The notes under the pieces were generated by a model. It did no database searches. It was not told the origin of the DNA and saw nothing but the letters and a program-made list of their open reading frames with translations. This document shows positions 1 through 8,191 of a stretch of DNA of 43,435 nucleotides, in pieces. Positions within the stretch are counted from its first letter, which is position 1. Each line of letters begins with the position of its first letter. The position numbers were made by a program, and so were the translations under genes. Origin of the DNA: Haloimpatiens lingqiaonensis. GTDB taxonomy: Bacteria > Bacillota > Clostridia > Clostridiales > Clostridiaceae. The DNA lies in NCBI RefSeq assembly GCF_901447495.1, contig NZ_CABDWS010000021.1, positions 1 to 43,435 on the forward strand, given 5' to 3'.

Positions 1-60
1 AAGACATAAAAGAAATAATAATCAGAAAGACAATCAAACAAAAAAAAGAGAAAATGAATA

Positions 61-107
61 GACAAATAAACTAAAAAACAAATAAACAAATAAACAAAAA
101 GTCCACA
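61..107. repeat. A-rich low-complexity tract with AAATAAAC-type repeats
   Basis: Short tandem repeats of the type AAATAAAC/CAAATAAA lie immediately before the 8-bp tandem repeat at the left edge. No gene or terminator is recognisable in the first 107 bases. The tract is probably slippage-generated intergenic sequence. Confidence 0.6.
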
Positions 108-182
108 AGCCCACTAGCCCACTAGCCCACTAGCCCACTAGCCCACTAGCCCACTAGCCCACTAGCCCACTAGCCCACTAGC
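108..182. repeat. 8-bp tandem repeat AGCCCACT, about 9.4 copies
   Basis: Nine perfect head-to-tail copies of AGCCCACT are followed by a partial AGC. Each junction creates a CTAG tetranucleotide. The right end runs into speE: the reverse-strand TAG stop (178-180) is made from the repeat itself, so copy-number change alters only the 3' untranslated region and not the protein. The local GC content is far above the surroundings. This is a likely VNTR-type polymorphic locus. Confidence 0.95.
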
Positions 183-1005
183 AAGTGAGGTTTTCTACAA
201 ACTTCGGAAGAACAAAGCAGGCTTTGTGAAGTTTTTTTGTATAGTATTTAGTTTCTAGTTCAGGCTTATCAGAAATATCTGCGTTTTCAGGATCGTATTT
301 TTTAGAACCCATAGTAAAACTCCAAAATCCACTAGGATATGTGGGGATTCCTGCCATGAAAAGCTTAGTTATTGGAAAAACATCTTTAGCATCTTTATAA
401 ACTCTTTTGACCACATCTGGTAAATAAAAAGGGGATTCAGTTTGAGCAACAAATATGCCGCCTTTTGTTAGGCAATCAGATATTTCCCTATAAAAACTTC
501 CTCCAAATAAACCCTCTGCAGCACCAAAAGGATCTGTAGAATCCACTATAATAACATCAAATTCATTTTTGTGTTCATGAACATATTTTATTCCATCACC
601 TATAAAAATTTCGCATCTTTCGTCTTCTAGGGCACAAGATATTTCTGGAAGATATTTTTTACACTCTTTTATTACTTCAGCGTCTATTTCACATAAAACT
701 GCCTTTTGTACTGATGAGTGTTTAAGAATTTCTCGTATAGTGCCACCATCTCCACCACCAACTACTAGAACTTTTTCAGGGTTTGGGTGAGTATTCAAAG
801 CTATATGTGTGATCATTTCATGGTAAACATATTCATCTGCTATGGTAGTCTGAACTATTCCATCTAATAGAAGCATTCTTCCAAAAGCTTCAGTGTCTAC
901 AATAGTTAAATCTTGATAATTAGTTTTTTTTCTTACTAAAGTTTCTTTTACTTTATAAGTCATAGCAGCATCCTTAATTTGAGCTTCTTTAAGCCACATT
1001 TCCAT
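178..1005 (-). CDS. speE: Spermidine synthase (polyamine aminopropyltransferase)
   Basis: This enzyme transfers the aminopropyl group of decarboxylated S-adenosylmethionine to putrescine, giving spermidine and methylthioadenosine; it is cytosolic. The 275-residue length is normal for the family. The nucleotide-binding GGGDGGT motif is at residues 83-89 and the catalytic VDSTDP motif at about 154-159, with the conserved DEYVYHEM segment before them. The start is supported by an AAGGAGG site about 8 bases upstream of the ATG. The product methylthioadenosine could be handled by MtaD and MtnP encoded further along the window. The stop codon lies in the 8-bp tandem repeat. Any operon partner would lie outside the window to the left. 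Confidence 0.95.
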   Translation of the reverse strand: MEMWLKEAQIKDAAMTYKVKETLVRKKTNYQDLTIVDTEAFGRMLLLDGIVQTTIADEYVYHEMITHIALNTHPNPEKVLVVGGGDGGTIREILKHSSVQKAVLCEIDAEVIKECKKYLPEISCALEDERCEIFIGDGIKYVHEHKNEFDVIIVDSTDPFGAAEGLFGGSFYREISDCLTKGGIFVAQTESPFYLPDVVKRVYKDAKDVFPITKLFMAGIPTYPSGFWSFTMGSKKYDPENADISDKPELETKYYTKKLHKACFVLPKFVENLTC

Positions 1006-1120
1006 AAATAAGACCTCCTTAAAATAAATTTATAGATAGTTAAATATACAAATACTTCAGATTTGTATATAAAATACAATTCTAAAACATTTTTTATAAT
1101 TAGACCAATATAGTTTTTGA

Positions 1121-1236
1121 TTCAACTTTTGCAGTTATAAAATTTGCAGATAAGTAATAGGTAATAGCTCTTACTTTTTCACTTTTAATTCTTACCTTGT
1201 ATAATGTAGAGCTTAAAATTTATATGCGAAAGTTGA
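1121..1236. repeat. MITE-like element, family 1, copy a
   Basis: The element begins with TTCAACTTTTGCAGTTATAA and ends with TTTATATGCGAAAGTTGA, which are imperfect terminal inverted repeats of each other. The interior has the AAGTAATAGGTAATAG / CTTACTTTTTCAC-type repeat pairs seen in the other copies, and a GTATAATGTAGAGCTTAAAA block. No coding capacity is present. The same ends recur at 7909, 9941, 12060 and 22307. It lies between speE and the sigma-H promoter of the spoIIA operon. Confidence 0.75.
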
Positions 1237-1327
1237 GGTATTAATTAAATAGTATTCTACAATTAGGTTAAAATTATATCAATAAATTTAGATTAAAGCA
1301 ATATTTAGAAAAATTATTATAGAAAAA

Positions 1328-1356
1328 GAAGGAAAATAATGAATAATATAGAATGT
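1328..1356 (+). promoter_or_regulatory. Sigma-H promoter of the spoIIA operon
   Basis: GAAGGAAAA (1328-1336) matches the sigma-H -35 consensus RNAGGAWWW. After exactly 11 bases ATAGAATGT (1348-1356) matches the -10 consensus RNNGAATWW. The site is about 65 bases upstream of spoIIAA, and spoIIA operons are known sigma-H/Spo0A targets. I saw no convincing Spo0A box. Confidence 0.8.
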
Positions 1357-1422
1357 AAACTATATACCTTTGTGTAGTATTTGTAAAATTGTATTTAAAT
1401 ATACAGGTATGGAGGGGTTTAA

Positions 1423-1758
1423 ATGTATTTAAAATTCGATAAAGTTGGAGATACAGTTATAGCTTATATGATGGGGGAACTTGACCATCACAGTGCTGAA
1501 GAGGTTAGAAATAAAATAGATAACAGGCTTGATGTGGAAAGGGTCAATAAATTGATAATGGATTTTTCAGGGGTTACATTTATGGATAGTTCTGGTATAG
1601 GAGTAGTAATTGGACGATACAAAAGACTAAGCAGAAATGGTGGAAAAGTGGTTGTGACTAATGTAACAGGTTCTGTTAGTAGAGTGTTTGAACTATCAGG
1701 GATGTTTAAAATAATAAATTTATATAACAACATAGAAGAAGCAGTAAATAATATTTAA
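1423..1758 (+). CDS. spoIIAA: Anti-sigma F factor antagonist SpoIIAA
   Basis: This STAS-domain protein, when unphosphorylated, binds SpoIIAB and releases sigma-F in the forespore. It has 111 residues, the usual length. The phosphorylation loop DSSGIG is at 55-60, with Ser57 equivalent to the regulatory serine phosphorylated by SpoIIAB. A GGAGGGG ribosome site precedes the ATG. It is the first gene of the spoIIAA-spoIIAB-sigF operon, with the next start 17 bases downstream. Confidence 0.96.
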   Translation: MYLKFDKVGDTVIAYMMGELDHHSAEEVRNKIDNRLDVERVNKLIMDFSGVTFMDSSGIGVVIGRYKRLSRNGGKVVVTNVTGSVSRVFELSGMFKIINLYNNIEEAVNNI

Positions 1759-1775
1759 TTTGTGGAGGGATTATA

Positions 1776-2207
1776 ATGCAGGATAATATGATGAAAATAG
1801 AATTTTTAAGTAGATCTGAAAATGAGAGTTTTGCTAGAGTTGCAGTATCGGCCTTTGTATCACAATTAGATCCTACCATTGAGGAATTAACTGATATAAA
1901 AACAGCTGTTTCAGAAGCGGTTACCAATTCTATAATTCATGGATATGAAAATAATAAGGATGGTATAGTTAAAATAGAAGGATATATAGAAAAAAATTGC
2001 TTTACAGTGATAGTTATAGATGAAGGCAGAGGAATTGATAATTTAGAATTAGCTATGCAGCCTTTATATACCTCAAGGCCAGACTTAGAAAGATCAGGCA
2101 TGGGTTTTACAGTGATGGAAACCTTCATGGACTCATTGGAAGTATCTTCTGAAAATGGAAAAGGTACCAAGGTAGTAATGAAAAAAGTTTTCAGGTCTTT
2201 AAGTTAG
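1776..2207 (+). CDS. spoIIAB: Anti-sigma F factor / serine kinase SpoIIAB
   Basis: This GHKL-type kinase holds sigma-F inactive and phosphorylates SpoIIAA. It has 143 residues. The N box is at about 47-57 ([11 protein letters not shown]), the G1 box DEGRGI at about 82-87, and the ATP-lid/G2 box [11 protein letters not shown] at about 105-115. A GGAGGG site lies upstream. Its stop codon overlaps the ribosome site of sigF (TAGGTGA), which implies coupled translation and fits the need for balanced anti-sigma and sigma levels. Confidence 0.96.
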   Translation: MQDNMMKIEFLSRSENESFARVAVSAFVSQLDPTIEELTDIKTAVSEAVTNSIIHGYENNKDGIVKIEGYIEKNCFTVIVIDEGRGIDNLELAMQPLYTSRPDLERSGMGFTVMETFMDSLEVSSENGKGTKVVMKKVFRSLS

Positions 2208-2216
2208 GTGAAGCTT

Positions 2217-2972
2217 ATGGAAAATAATAATATAAATAAAAAACAGGATATTTATGAGGATAATGGAGAACTTATAAAGCTTGCAAAGCAGGGAGATAAA
2301 AAGGCTTTAGATGAAGTGGTGCAAAATAATTTACCTTTGGTATCAGCTGTAACAAAGAGATTTATGAATAGAGGATATGATTATGAAGATTTGTTTCAAA
2401 TAGGTTCTATTGGACTAATTAAAGCTATTAAGAATTTTAATCCAGAATTTAATGTTAAATTTTCCACTTATGCTGTTCCCATGATGATGGGAGAAATAAA
2501 GAGATTTATAAGGGATGATGGAATAATAAAGGTAAGTAGAAATGTAAAATTACTTGCTCAAAAAATTCATTATGATAAGGAAAAGCTTACAAAAAAATTA
2601 GGAAGAGAACCTACTATACAAGAGCTTTCGGATTTTTCTAATGTGGATGTGGATGAAATATTGATTGCTATGGAATCCTCAAGTAAACCTCAGTACTTAT
2701 ATGATGTAATACATCAAGACGATGGCTCACCTGTTATGCTCATAGATAAAATAGGAGAAAAGGGCCAAGAGGATGAGGATATTACAGATAAATTGTTGTT
2801 AAAAGAGGTTTTAGGTGAACTTAATAAGAGATCAAGGCAGATAATAATGCTTAGGTATTTTAAGGATAAAACTCAAGTAGAAGTGGCTAAAATGTTAGGC
2901 ATAAGTCAGGTGCAAGTTTCCAGAATTGAGAAGAAGGTATTAAAAATATTAAAGGGTAAATTGACTGAATAA
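2217..2972 (+). CDS. sigF: RNA polymerase sigma-F factor (forespore-specific)
   Basis: This sigma-70 family factor directs early forespore transcription. Region 2 (DLFQIGSIGLIKAIKNF, then FSTYAVPMMMGEIKRFIRDD) and a C-terminal region 4 helix-turn-helix (TQVEVAKMLGISQVQVSRIE) are clear. I chose the ATG at 2217 (251 residues) because AGGTGA at 2206-2211 is well spaced before it. An in-frame GTG at 2208 directly after the spoIIAB stop would add three residues but has a worse site. It is the last gene of the operon and is followed by a terminator hairpin. Confidence 0.95.
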   Translation: MENNNINKKQDIYEDNGELIKLAKQGDKKALDEVVQNNLPLVSAVTKRFMNRGYDYEDLFQIGSIGLIKAIKNFNPEFNVKFSTYAVPMMMGEIKRFIRDDGIIKVSRNVKLLAQKIHYDKEKLTKKLGREPTIQELSDFSNVDVDEILIAMESSSKPQYLYDVIHQDDGSPVMLIDKIGEKGQEDEDITDKLLLKEVLGELNKRSRQIIMLRYFKDKTQVEVAKMLGISQVQVSRIEKKVLKILKGKLTE

Positions 2973-3001
2973 GGTATGTTGATAATACCTTATTTTTTTT
3001 G
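2970..3001 (+). terminator. Rho-independent terminator of the spoIIA operon
   Basis: A TAAGGTAT stem, short loop and ATACCTTA stem are followed by a run of T, directly after the sigF stop. Confidence 0.8.
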
Positions 3002-3180
3002 ATTTTTAAACAAGTTTAAAAAAATAAATATTGCAAACAATAATATTAGTAAAGTTATAGCATTTTAAAACAAATATACTAAAAAGTAATTTTAAAACTT
3101 AAAGGTAACATATAGAAAGTAAAATATAAGTTCATATGATTGTTGGAATATTGAATTATAAATTATAAATTATAAGTTTT

Positions 3181-3304
3181 TTATCCGATGCCTACCTGCC
3201 GTAACACTCCCACTTCTAACAAAGTGGGAGATAACGGCAGCTACGTCCCTGGATAACGATCTCTAACCTTTAGATGGAGTAAAAACTCCATCTGAAGCTA
3301 AGAG
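3181..3304 (+). ncRNA. Orphan multi-stem structured element upstream of spoVAC
   Basis: Three nested stems are visible: TTATCC (3181-3186) with GGATAA (3251-3256); CTGCCGT (3196-3202) with ACGGCAG (3234-3240); and CTCCCACTT (3207-3215) with AAGTGGGAG (3222-3230). A second long hairpin pairs 3261-3280 with 3285-3304 around an AAAA loop, with two mismatches and one G-U pair. The GC content is well above the flanks. A fragment matching its 3' end recurs near 10012-10043. I do not recognise it as a known riboswitch. A transposase-less end of an IS200/IS605-type (TnpB, omega-RNA-like) element, or a 5' leader of spoVAC, are the two readings. Strand and function are inferred. Confidence 0.5.
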
Positions 3305-3370
3305 CTCTGTTTATACAATAGTTTCTAAGGAAAATTAAATATAGTTTTAAAATAGAAAGGAAGGATAAAC

Positions 3371-3844
3371 ATGAATAATTCTTCAGAAAATAAAAAAGAA
3401 GAAAAAGTAAAAAAGAAGTTTCAAGAATTATCAAAAACAGAAAATCCTAAATCTAATATTTGGGTTCATTGTATAAGGGCTTTCGTAATTGGAGGGCTTA
3501 TTTGCGATGTGGGTCAGTTTTTTTATAATTATTTAGAGAAATTTGGACTTCCCAAGGAAGAAATAGGTACTTGGGTGTCTATAATTATGATATTTATAGG
3601 AGCACTTTTAACAGGTATAGGTATTTATGACAAACTAGGAGAATATGCAGGAGCAGGTACTGTAGTTCCTATAACGGGATTTTCAAATTCCATAGTTTCG
3701 CCTGCCATGGAATTTAAAAAAGAAGGTTTTATCTTTGGAGTAGCTGCCAAAATGTTTACCATAGCAGGACCAGTACTGGTATATGGTGTAGGCTCATCTG
3801 TAATTGTAGGAATTATATATTATTTTATAAATTATTTTAAATAG
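3371..3844 (+). CDS. spoVAC: Stage V sporulation protein AC (SpoVAC)
   Basis: This integral membrane component of the SpoVA channel takes dipicolinic acid into the forespore and releases it at germination. It has 157 residues: a charged N-terminus (about 1-30), then about four hydrophobic segments, with the family GTVVPITGFSNSIVSPAMEFKKEGFIFG block near the middle. A GGAAGG site lies before the ATG. It is the first of three tightly spaced genes (spoVAC-D-E). These operons are usually under sigma-G control, but I could not place a convincing promoter. Confidence 0.95.
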   Translation: MNNSSENKKEEKVKKKFQELSKTENPKSNIWVHCIRAFVIGGLICDVGQFFYNYLEKFGLPKEEIGTWVSIIMIFIGALLTGIGIYDKLGEYAGAGTVVPITGFSNSIVSPAMEFKKEGFIFGVAAKMFTIAGPVLVYGVGSSVIVGIIYYFINYFK

Positions 3845-3857
3845 GTGGGTGTTTCAT

Positions 3858-4883
3858 ATGAATAAAAGAGTAGGAAATCAAACAGTGAGATTAGAAAGCA
3901 AGCCTAGAATCATATCCACAGCAACCATAGTGGGACCTAAGGAAGGAGAAGGACCTTTAAGGGACTATTTTGACACAATTCTTCAAGATGATTTAAATGG
4001 GGAAGATAGTTATGAAAAGGCAGAAAAAAGTCTATTGTATAGTGTTATAACAGCTGCCATAAAAAAAGCTAATTTAAAAGAGCAGGATATAAACTATTTA
4101 TTTTCTGGAGACCTATTAAATCAAATAATTTCATCTAATTATGCAGCTAGAGATGTGGATATACCGTTTATAGGTTTATACGGGGCGTGTTCAACCATGG
4201 CAGAATCTTTAGGATTAGCCTCGATGATAGTAGATGGAGGCTTTGCAAATCATGCTGTAGCTTCAACATCCTCGCATTTTTCATCTGCTGAAAGACAATT
4301 TAGAGCTCCATTGGAAATGGGTTCCCAAAGGCCCCCTTGTGCCCAATGGACTGTAACGGGTTCCGGTGCTGCGGTAGTTGGAACTGAAGGTAATTTCCCA
4401 TATGTAACATATGTAACTAATGGAAAGGTTAAAGATTATGGAATAAAGGATGCTAATAATATGGGGGCAGCTATGGCGCCAGCAGCAGTGGACACAATTA
4501 AACAACATTTTATGGATACTGGTAGAACACCAGATGACTATGATTTAATCGCTACAGGAGATTTGGGAAAAATAGGTAGAAAGATAACTGCTGAGCTAAT
4601 TAAGGACTATGGTTATAATATGGATAATATTTATATAGATTGTGGAGAGGAGATTTATGATGCTGAGAAGCAAGGGGTAAATGCAGGTGGAAGTGGATGC
4701 GGATGTTCAGCAGTAGTTGCCTGCGGATACATATATAAAAATTTACTAAGTGGTAATATTAAAAAAGCATTATTGATTTCCACAGGAGCCCTTATGAGTC
4801 CTACAGCTTCTTATCAAGGTGAAAGTATACCTGGTATAGCACATGCAGTAGCTATAGAATTTGGAGGCGATAAAAATGAATGA
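3858..4883 (+). CDS. spoVAD: Stage V sporulation protein AD (SpoVAD)
   Basis: This soluble thiolase-fold protein binds dipicolinic acid and works with SpoVAC and SpoVAE in DPA uptake. It has about 341 residues; the GDLLNQ, FIGLYGACSTMAE and GSGCGCSAVV segments are typical. I chose the ATG at 3858, which has AGGTGGG about ten bases upstream; a GTG three codons earlier at 3849 is the alternative. It starts 13 bases after spoVAC and its end overlaps spoVAE by 8 bases, indicating translational coupling. Confidence 0.95.
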   Translation: MNKRVGNQTVRLESKPRIISTATIVGPKEGEGPLRDYFDTILQDDLNGEDSYEKAEKSLLYSVITAAIKKANLKEQDINYLFSGDLLNQIISSNYAARDVDIPFIGLYGACSTMAESLGLASMIVDGGFANHAVASTSSHFSSAERQFRAPLEMGSQRPPCAQWTVTGSGAAVVGTEGNFPYVTYVTNGKVKDYGIKDANNMGAAMAPAAVDTIKQHFMDTGRTPDDYDLIATGDLGKIGRKITAELIKDYGYNMDNIYIDCGEEIYDAEKQGVNAGGSGCGCSAVVACGYIYKNLLSGNIKKALLISTGALMSPTASYQGESIPGIAHAVAIEFGGDKNE

Positions 4884-5235
4884 TTATATAAGCGCTTTTT
4901 TGGTTGGAGGAACTATTTGTTTAATAGCTCAAATTCTAATGGATAAAACTAAACTTACACCAGCTAGAATACTAGTGAGTTTTGTAACCATAGGTGTAAT
5001 ATTAGGCGCTTTAAACATATATGATTATGTAATGGAAATTGGAAAAGAAGGAGCAGCTATACCTTTGCCGGGTTTTGGGTATAATTTAGCTAAAAGTGCT
5101 ATAAAAGAAGTTAATAAAGTAGGTCTTTTAGGGGCATTTACTGGTGGCATAAAGGGGAGTGCAGGAGGGATAAGTGCTGCAATAGTTTTTGGATACATAA
5201 TGTCTATAATATTTAATCCTAAGACTAAAAAATAA
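4876..5235 (+). CDS. spoVAE: Stage V sporulation protein AE (SpoVAE/SpoVAEb)
   Basis: This small membrane protein of the SpoVA dipicolinate channel has about 119 residues and 3-4 hydrophobic segments. The FLVGGTICLIAQ and GAAIPLPGFGYNLAK blocks are homologous in pattern to those of SpoVAC. The ATG at 4876 has a GGAGGCG site at 4862-4868 and lies within the last codons of spoVAD. No terminator of its own is obvious; the hairpin inside the adjacent repeat element probably serves. Confidence 0.93.
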   Translation: MNDYISAFLVGGTICLIAQILMDKTKLTPARILVSFVTIGVILGALNIYDYVMEIGKEGAAIPLPGFGYNLAKSAIKEVNKVGLLGAFTGGIKGSAGGISAAIVFGYIMSIIFNPKTKK

Positions 5236-5242
5236 CAGTAAT

Positions 5243-5458
5243 ATAAGAATGTTGCGACGCAACATTCTTATAATTGACAATTGACAGTTGACAGTTGACA
5301 ATTATGGATGTTTTGCTAATGCAAAACTAAAATTAAAAACAGAAAAAGACCTAAATATAGATAAATTCTATGTTTAGGTCTTTTAAAATTTTAGTTTTTC
5401 TGTAAGAAAAACTTCATTCATTGTCCATTGTCAATTATAAAATTGCGTCGCAATTTAT
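5243..5458. repeat. MITE-like element, family 2, copy A (with bidirectional terminator hairpin)
   Basis: This 216-bp non-coding element is bounded by two short palindromes, AAGAATGTTGCG/CGCAACATTCTT on the left and ATAAATTGCG-type on the right. Inside are heptad-like repeats (TTGACAA/TTGACAG) and a strong hairpin AAAGACCTAAA ... TTTAGGTCTTTT around 5345-5384 flanked by A and T tracts. A second copy lies in reverse orientation at 30914-31145. Both copies sit between convergent genes, here spoVAE and the penicillin-binding protein, where the hairpin can terminate both transcripts. Confidence 0.85.
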
Positions 5459-5494
5459 TTTTAGTGCGACAGTCCATTTGTTAATTTTAAAATT

Positions 5495-7804
5495 TTAGTT
5501 ACTATTACCACCGTTTGCATTATCGTCTCCTGCGTTATCATCAGCATTTCCGTTACCAGGATCGGCAGGTGGAACTGAAGGCTTATCTTGGCCAGGTGGG
5601 TTTGGCTTATTAGTGTCGTTTCCGTTTTTATTTTTATCTTTGTCTTTGTCTTTATCTTTATCTTTATCCTTATTTTTATCGTCTTCAGGCTGTTTAACTT
5701 CTATTTTATGCACATCACAGAATTCTGTAGGAGCTGTTCCATTTAAGAAATATTCAGTAAAGGTTTTTCCATCTTTTAAACAATATGGTCCAACTATCTT
5801 TCCAGATGCAGCGCAAACAGTAACTTCTTGTACACCTGAAGGTTTTGATATATTTTTGAAAGGCAATCCTTCGTGGGCATATTTCATAATTTTTCCCCAT
5901 AACAAAGCGGCAGAATTACTACCAAGGTTTACACCTAATTCCTTAAAGTTAACATTTTTATCGTCACCTATCCATACAGCTGCAGAATAGTATGGAGAAA
6001 GACCTGCAAACCAAAGATCTTTACTGTCAGTAGTAGTACCAGTTTTACCACGAGCCATAGGACCAAAATTAGCATTAGTACCCCAAGTTTTCAAAGGTTC
6101 TTTTAATAAGTCGTAGATAATATAGGCAGTGGCAGGTGAAATCACCTTTTTAGTTTGAACTTTGTTTTCTAAAAGAACCTTACCAGTTCTGTCTATTACT
6201 TTTCTATAAGTCTTAGGTTCAGCGTATAATCCTTCATTTCCAAAGACACCGTAAGCCGCAGACATAGCCATAGGCGTAGTTCCGTCTATTTGGCCTAGAG
6301 ATAAGGCTGCAATACTACTTTTATCTGTAGCAGTTAAATTCAAGCCGAATTTTTCTGCATAACTAGCACCAGTTTTTATACCTATAATATCTTCCACTTG
6401 AGCTGCTATAGTGTTTTTAGAATACTTCAATCCAGTTCTAAGAGAAATAGGACCGCTATATCCAGCTGGTGAGTTTTTCGGATCCCAATTTTGGTATTTA
6501 TCTTTAAACTCTTTTGGAAGAGGGTTATCATTTAAAACTGAAGCAGCTGTAAGTATTTTTGTATCTATAGCAGGGGCATAAACAGAAATAGGTTTTATAC
6601 TAGAACCACAAGGATTTAACTGTTCTGTAGCTCTGTTTGTGGACATAGCTGGTTGATCGCCCTTTCCTCCTACTATAGCTTTTACTTCTCCTTTATGGTA
6701 ATCCATTAATACAGCAGCAGCCTGAGGTTGTGAAATATTATTTTTAACAATGGATTTTATATTAAGTAGTTTATTCATATCATTTATTACGTTTTGGGTG
6801 TTATCTTGTAAGTTCTTATCCATGGTAGTGTATATTTTAAGTCCACCTTGCATAAGTAATTTATTTACTTCATTATCATTGTACCCATAGGTTGATTTAA
6901 GATCCTTTTTAACTTGTTTGACTACTTCTCTAGAAAACCATTCGTATTGCATTTTGTGAGAAGTAGTAGAAGGATTAAATTTCAAATTTCCCTTGTCTAT
7001 ATCGTTAATTGCTGTAGTATACTCTGTATTACTTATTTTACCATTTTCGTGCATTTTATTTAAAACAGTTTTTGTTCTGTTTAAATAAATTGAAGGGTTC
7101 TTTTTTGATGTAGGTGAAAAAGCGTCATAAACAGATGGACTTTGAGTTACTCCTGCAATATAAGCACATTCTAGTAAATTTAAATCTTTGATATTTTTGC
7201 TAAAGTACTGTTCTGCTGCAGCACCTACCCCACGGGCACCTCTTCCTAGGTAAATAGTATTTAAATAAGCTTCAAGTATCCTATCTTTTGATATTGCATT
7301 TTCTAGCTGCATAGCTAGGTATATTTCTTGAACTTTTCTTTTTAATTTTACTTCTGGTGTTAACATAGAGTTTTTTATAAGCTGCTGAGTTATGGTAGAA
7401 GCACCTTGTAGGTTTTTATTTCCTGTGATTTTATTTTTCACATCGATTAACACAGCACCTACTATTCTTTTAGGGTCTATACCTTTATGCTCATAAAATC
7501 TCTCGTCTTCTATGCTTACGAAGGCATTTCTTAACTGTACTGGCATTTCAGATAGCTTAACGGGAGAGCTTTTTTCTTCAGTAAGTATATTATCCATAAA
7601 TTTATCATTGTCATCATATAATTTAGATGTTTCGCTTAAAGAAAATATTTGATTTACATCTAATGAAGGTGTTGTTTTAACCATAGCTAATAGTATTCCA
7701 CCAAAGGCTACTGAAGCCAATAAAATTAATAACAAAATAGATAATAACACCAATTTAAATACTCTTCTGCCCCTTTTTTTAGCAGATTTCTTTTTCTTGG
7801 TCAT
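5495..7804 (-). CDS. Class A penicillin-binding protein (transglycosylase/transpeptidase)
   Basis: This bifunctional enzyme polymerises and cross-links peptidoglycan at the outer face of the membrane. It has 769 residues: a basic N-terminus and one membrane anchor (about 16-42), then a GT51 domain with EDERFYEHKG (99-108) and GASTITQQLIKN (134-145). The transpeptidase domain has the active-site SSIK (Ser401, Lys404), SKN (462-464) and KTGT (587-590). A Cys-containing extension (C664, C675, C696) precedes a (Lys-Asp)n stretch (about 708-727) and a Pro/Gly/Asn/Asp-rich tail. An AGGAGG site lies upstream of the ATG. It is of PonA/PBP1 type. Confidence 0.95.
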   Translation of the reverse strand: MTKKKKSAKKRGRRVFKLVLLSILLLILLASVAFGGILLAMVKTTPSLDVNQIFSLSETSKLYDDNDKFMDNILTEEKSSPVKLSEMPVQLRNAFVSIEDERFYEHKGIDPKRIVGAVLIDVKNKITGNKNLQGASTITQQLIKNSMLTPEVKLKRKVQEIYLAMQLENAISKDRILEAYLNTIYLGRGARGVGAAAEQYFSKNIKDLNLLECAYIAGVTQSPSVYDAFSPTSKKNPSIYLNRTKTVLNKMHENGKISNTEYTTAINDIDKGNLKFNPSTTSHKMQYEWFSREVVKQVKKDLKSTYGYNDNEVNKLLMQGGLKIYTTMDKNLQDNTQNVINDMNKLLNIKSIVKNNISQPQAAAVLMDYHKGEVKAIVGGKGDQPAMSTNRATEQLNPCGSSIKPISVYAPAIDTKILTAASVLNDNPLPKEFKDKYQNWDPKNSPAGYSGPISLRTGLKYSKNTIAAQVEDIIGIKTGASYAEKFGLNLTATDKSSIAALSLGQIDGTTPMAMSAAYGVFGNEGLYAEPKTYRKVIDRTGKVLLENKVQTKKVISPATAYIIYDLLKEPLKTWGTNANFGPMARGKTGTTTDSKDLWFAGLSPYYSAAVWIGDDKNVNFKELGVNLGSNSAALLWGKIMKYAHEGLPFKNISKPSGVQEVTVCAASGKIVGPYCLKDGKTFTEYFLNGTAPTEFCDVHKIEVKQPEDDKNKDKDKDKDKDKDKNKNGNDTNKPNPPGQDKPSVPPADPGNGNADDNAGDDNANGGNSN
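5636..5682. repeat. Hexanucleotide (Lys-Asp codon) microsatellite within the PBP gene
   Basis: Repeats of TTTATC/TTTGTC on the plus strand encode the alternating Lys-Asp stretch of the PBP C-terminal tail on the minus strand. Six-base units keep the frame, so the tail length can vary by slippage. Confidence 0.85.
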
Positions 7805-7908
7805 ATAATATCCTCCTTGAGAATCAAAATTTAAGTATTATTTATTAGTTTATTATATCACAACATGTTATTTTATAAAATCTAAAATTAATATAGAATT
7901 TTAAGCAC

Positions 7909-8133
7909 TTAACTTTCGCATATAAATTTTAAGTTCTACACTATACAAGGTAAGGAGTAAAAGGTAAGAAGTAAAAATTAATGAGGATTTTCCTTCACTC
8001 TTACTTCTTAGCTCTTAGCTCCTACCAATTACATACCTGAAAATTTTATATTTTTATTTTATAACTGCGAAAATTGAACTATTAACTATTACTTATTTGT
8101 AAATTTTAAATTTTATAACTGTGAAAGTTGAAT
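7909..8133. repeat. MITE-like element, family 1, copy b (composite)
   Basis: The left end TTAACTTTCGCATATAAATT matches the family 1 terminal repeat. Inside are AAGGTAAGGAGTAAAAGGTAA-type and CTTACTTCTTAGCTC-type arms forming a long imperfect hairpin. There are two successive right ends (ACTGCGAAAATTGAA ending near 8079 and ACTGTGAAAGTTGAA ending near 8133), which suggests a partial duplication or nested insertion. It lies between the divergent PBP and yunB genes. Confidence 0.75.
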
Positions 8134-8191
8134 TACTTATATATATTCTTCATATAGATTAAATATAGCCTTTAAAAGGAGTGGAAATAAA

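Noticed and set aside
108-182. Tandem array considered as a CRISPR
   Set aside because: The units are 8 bases with no spacers and no cas genes are in the window.
5613-5990. Plus-strand open frame with a Leu-Ser repeat opposite the PBP gene
   Set aside because: It is the antisense of the Lys-Asp repeat and transpeptidase tail; no ribosome site or family pattern.
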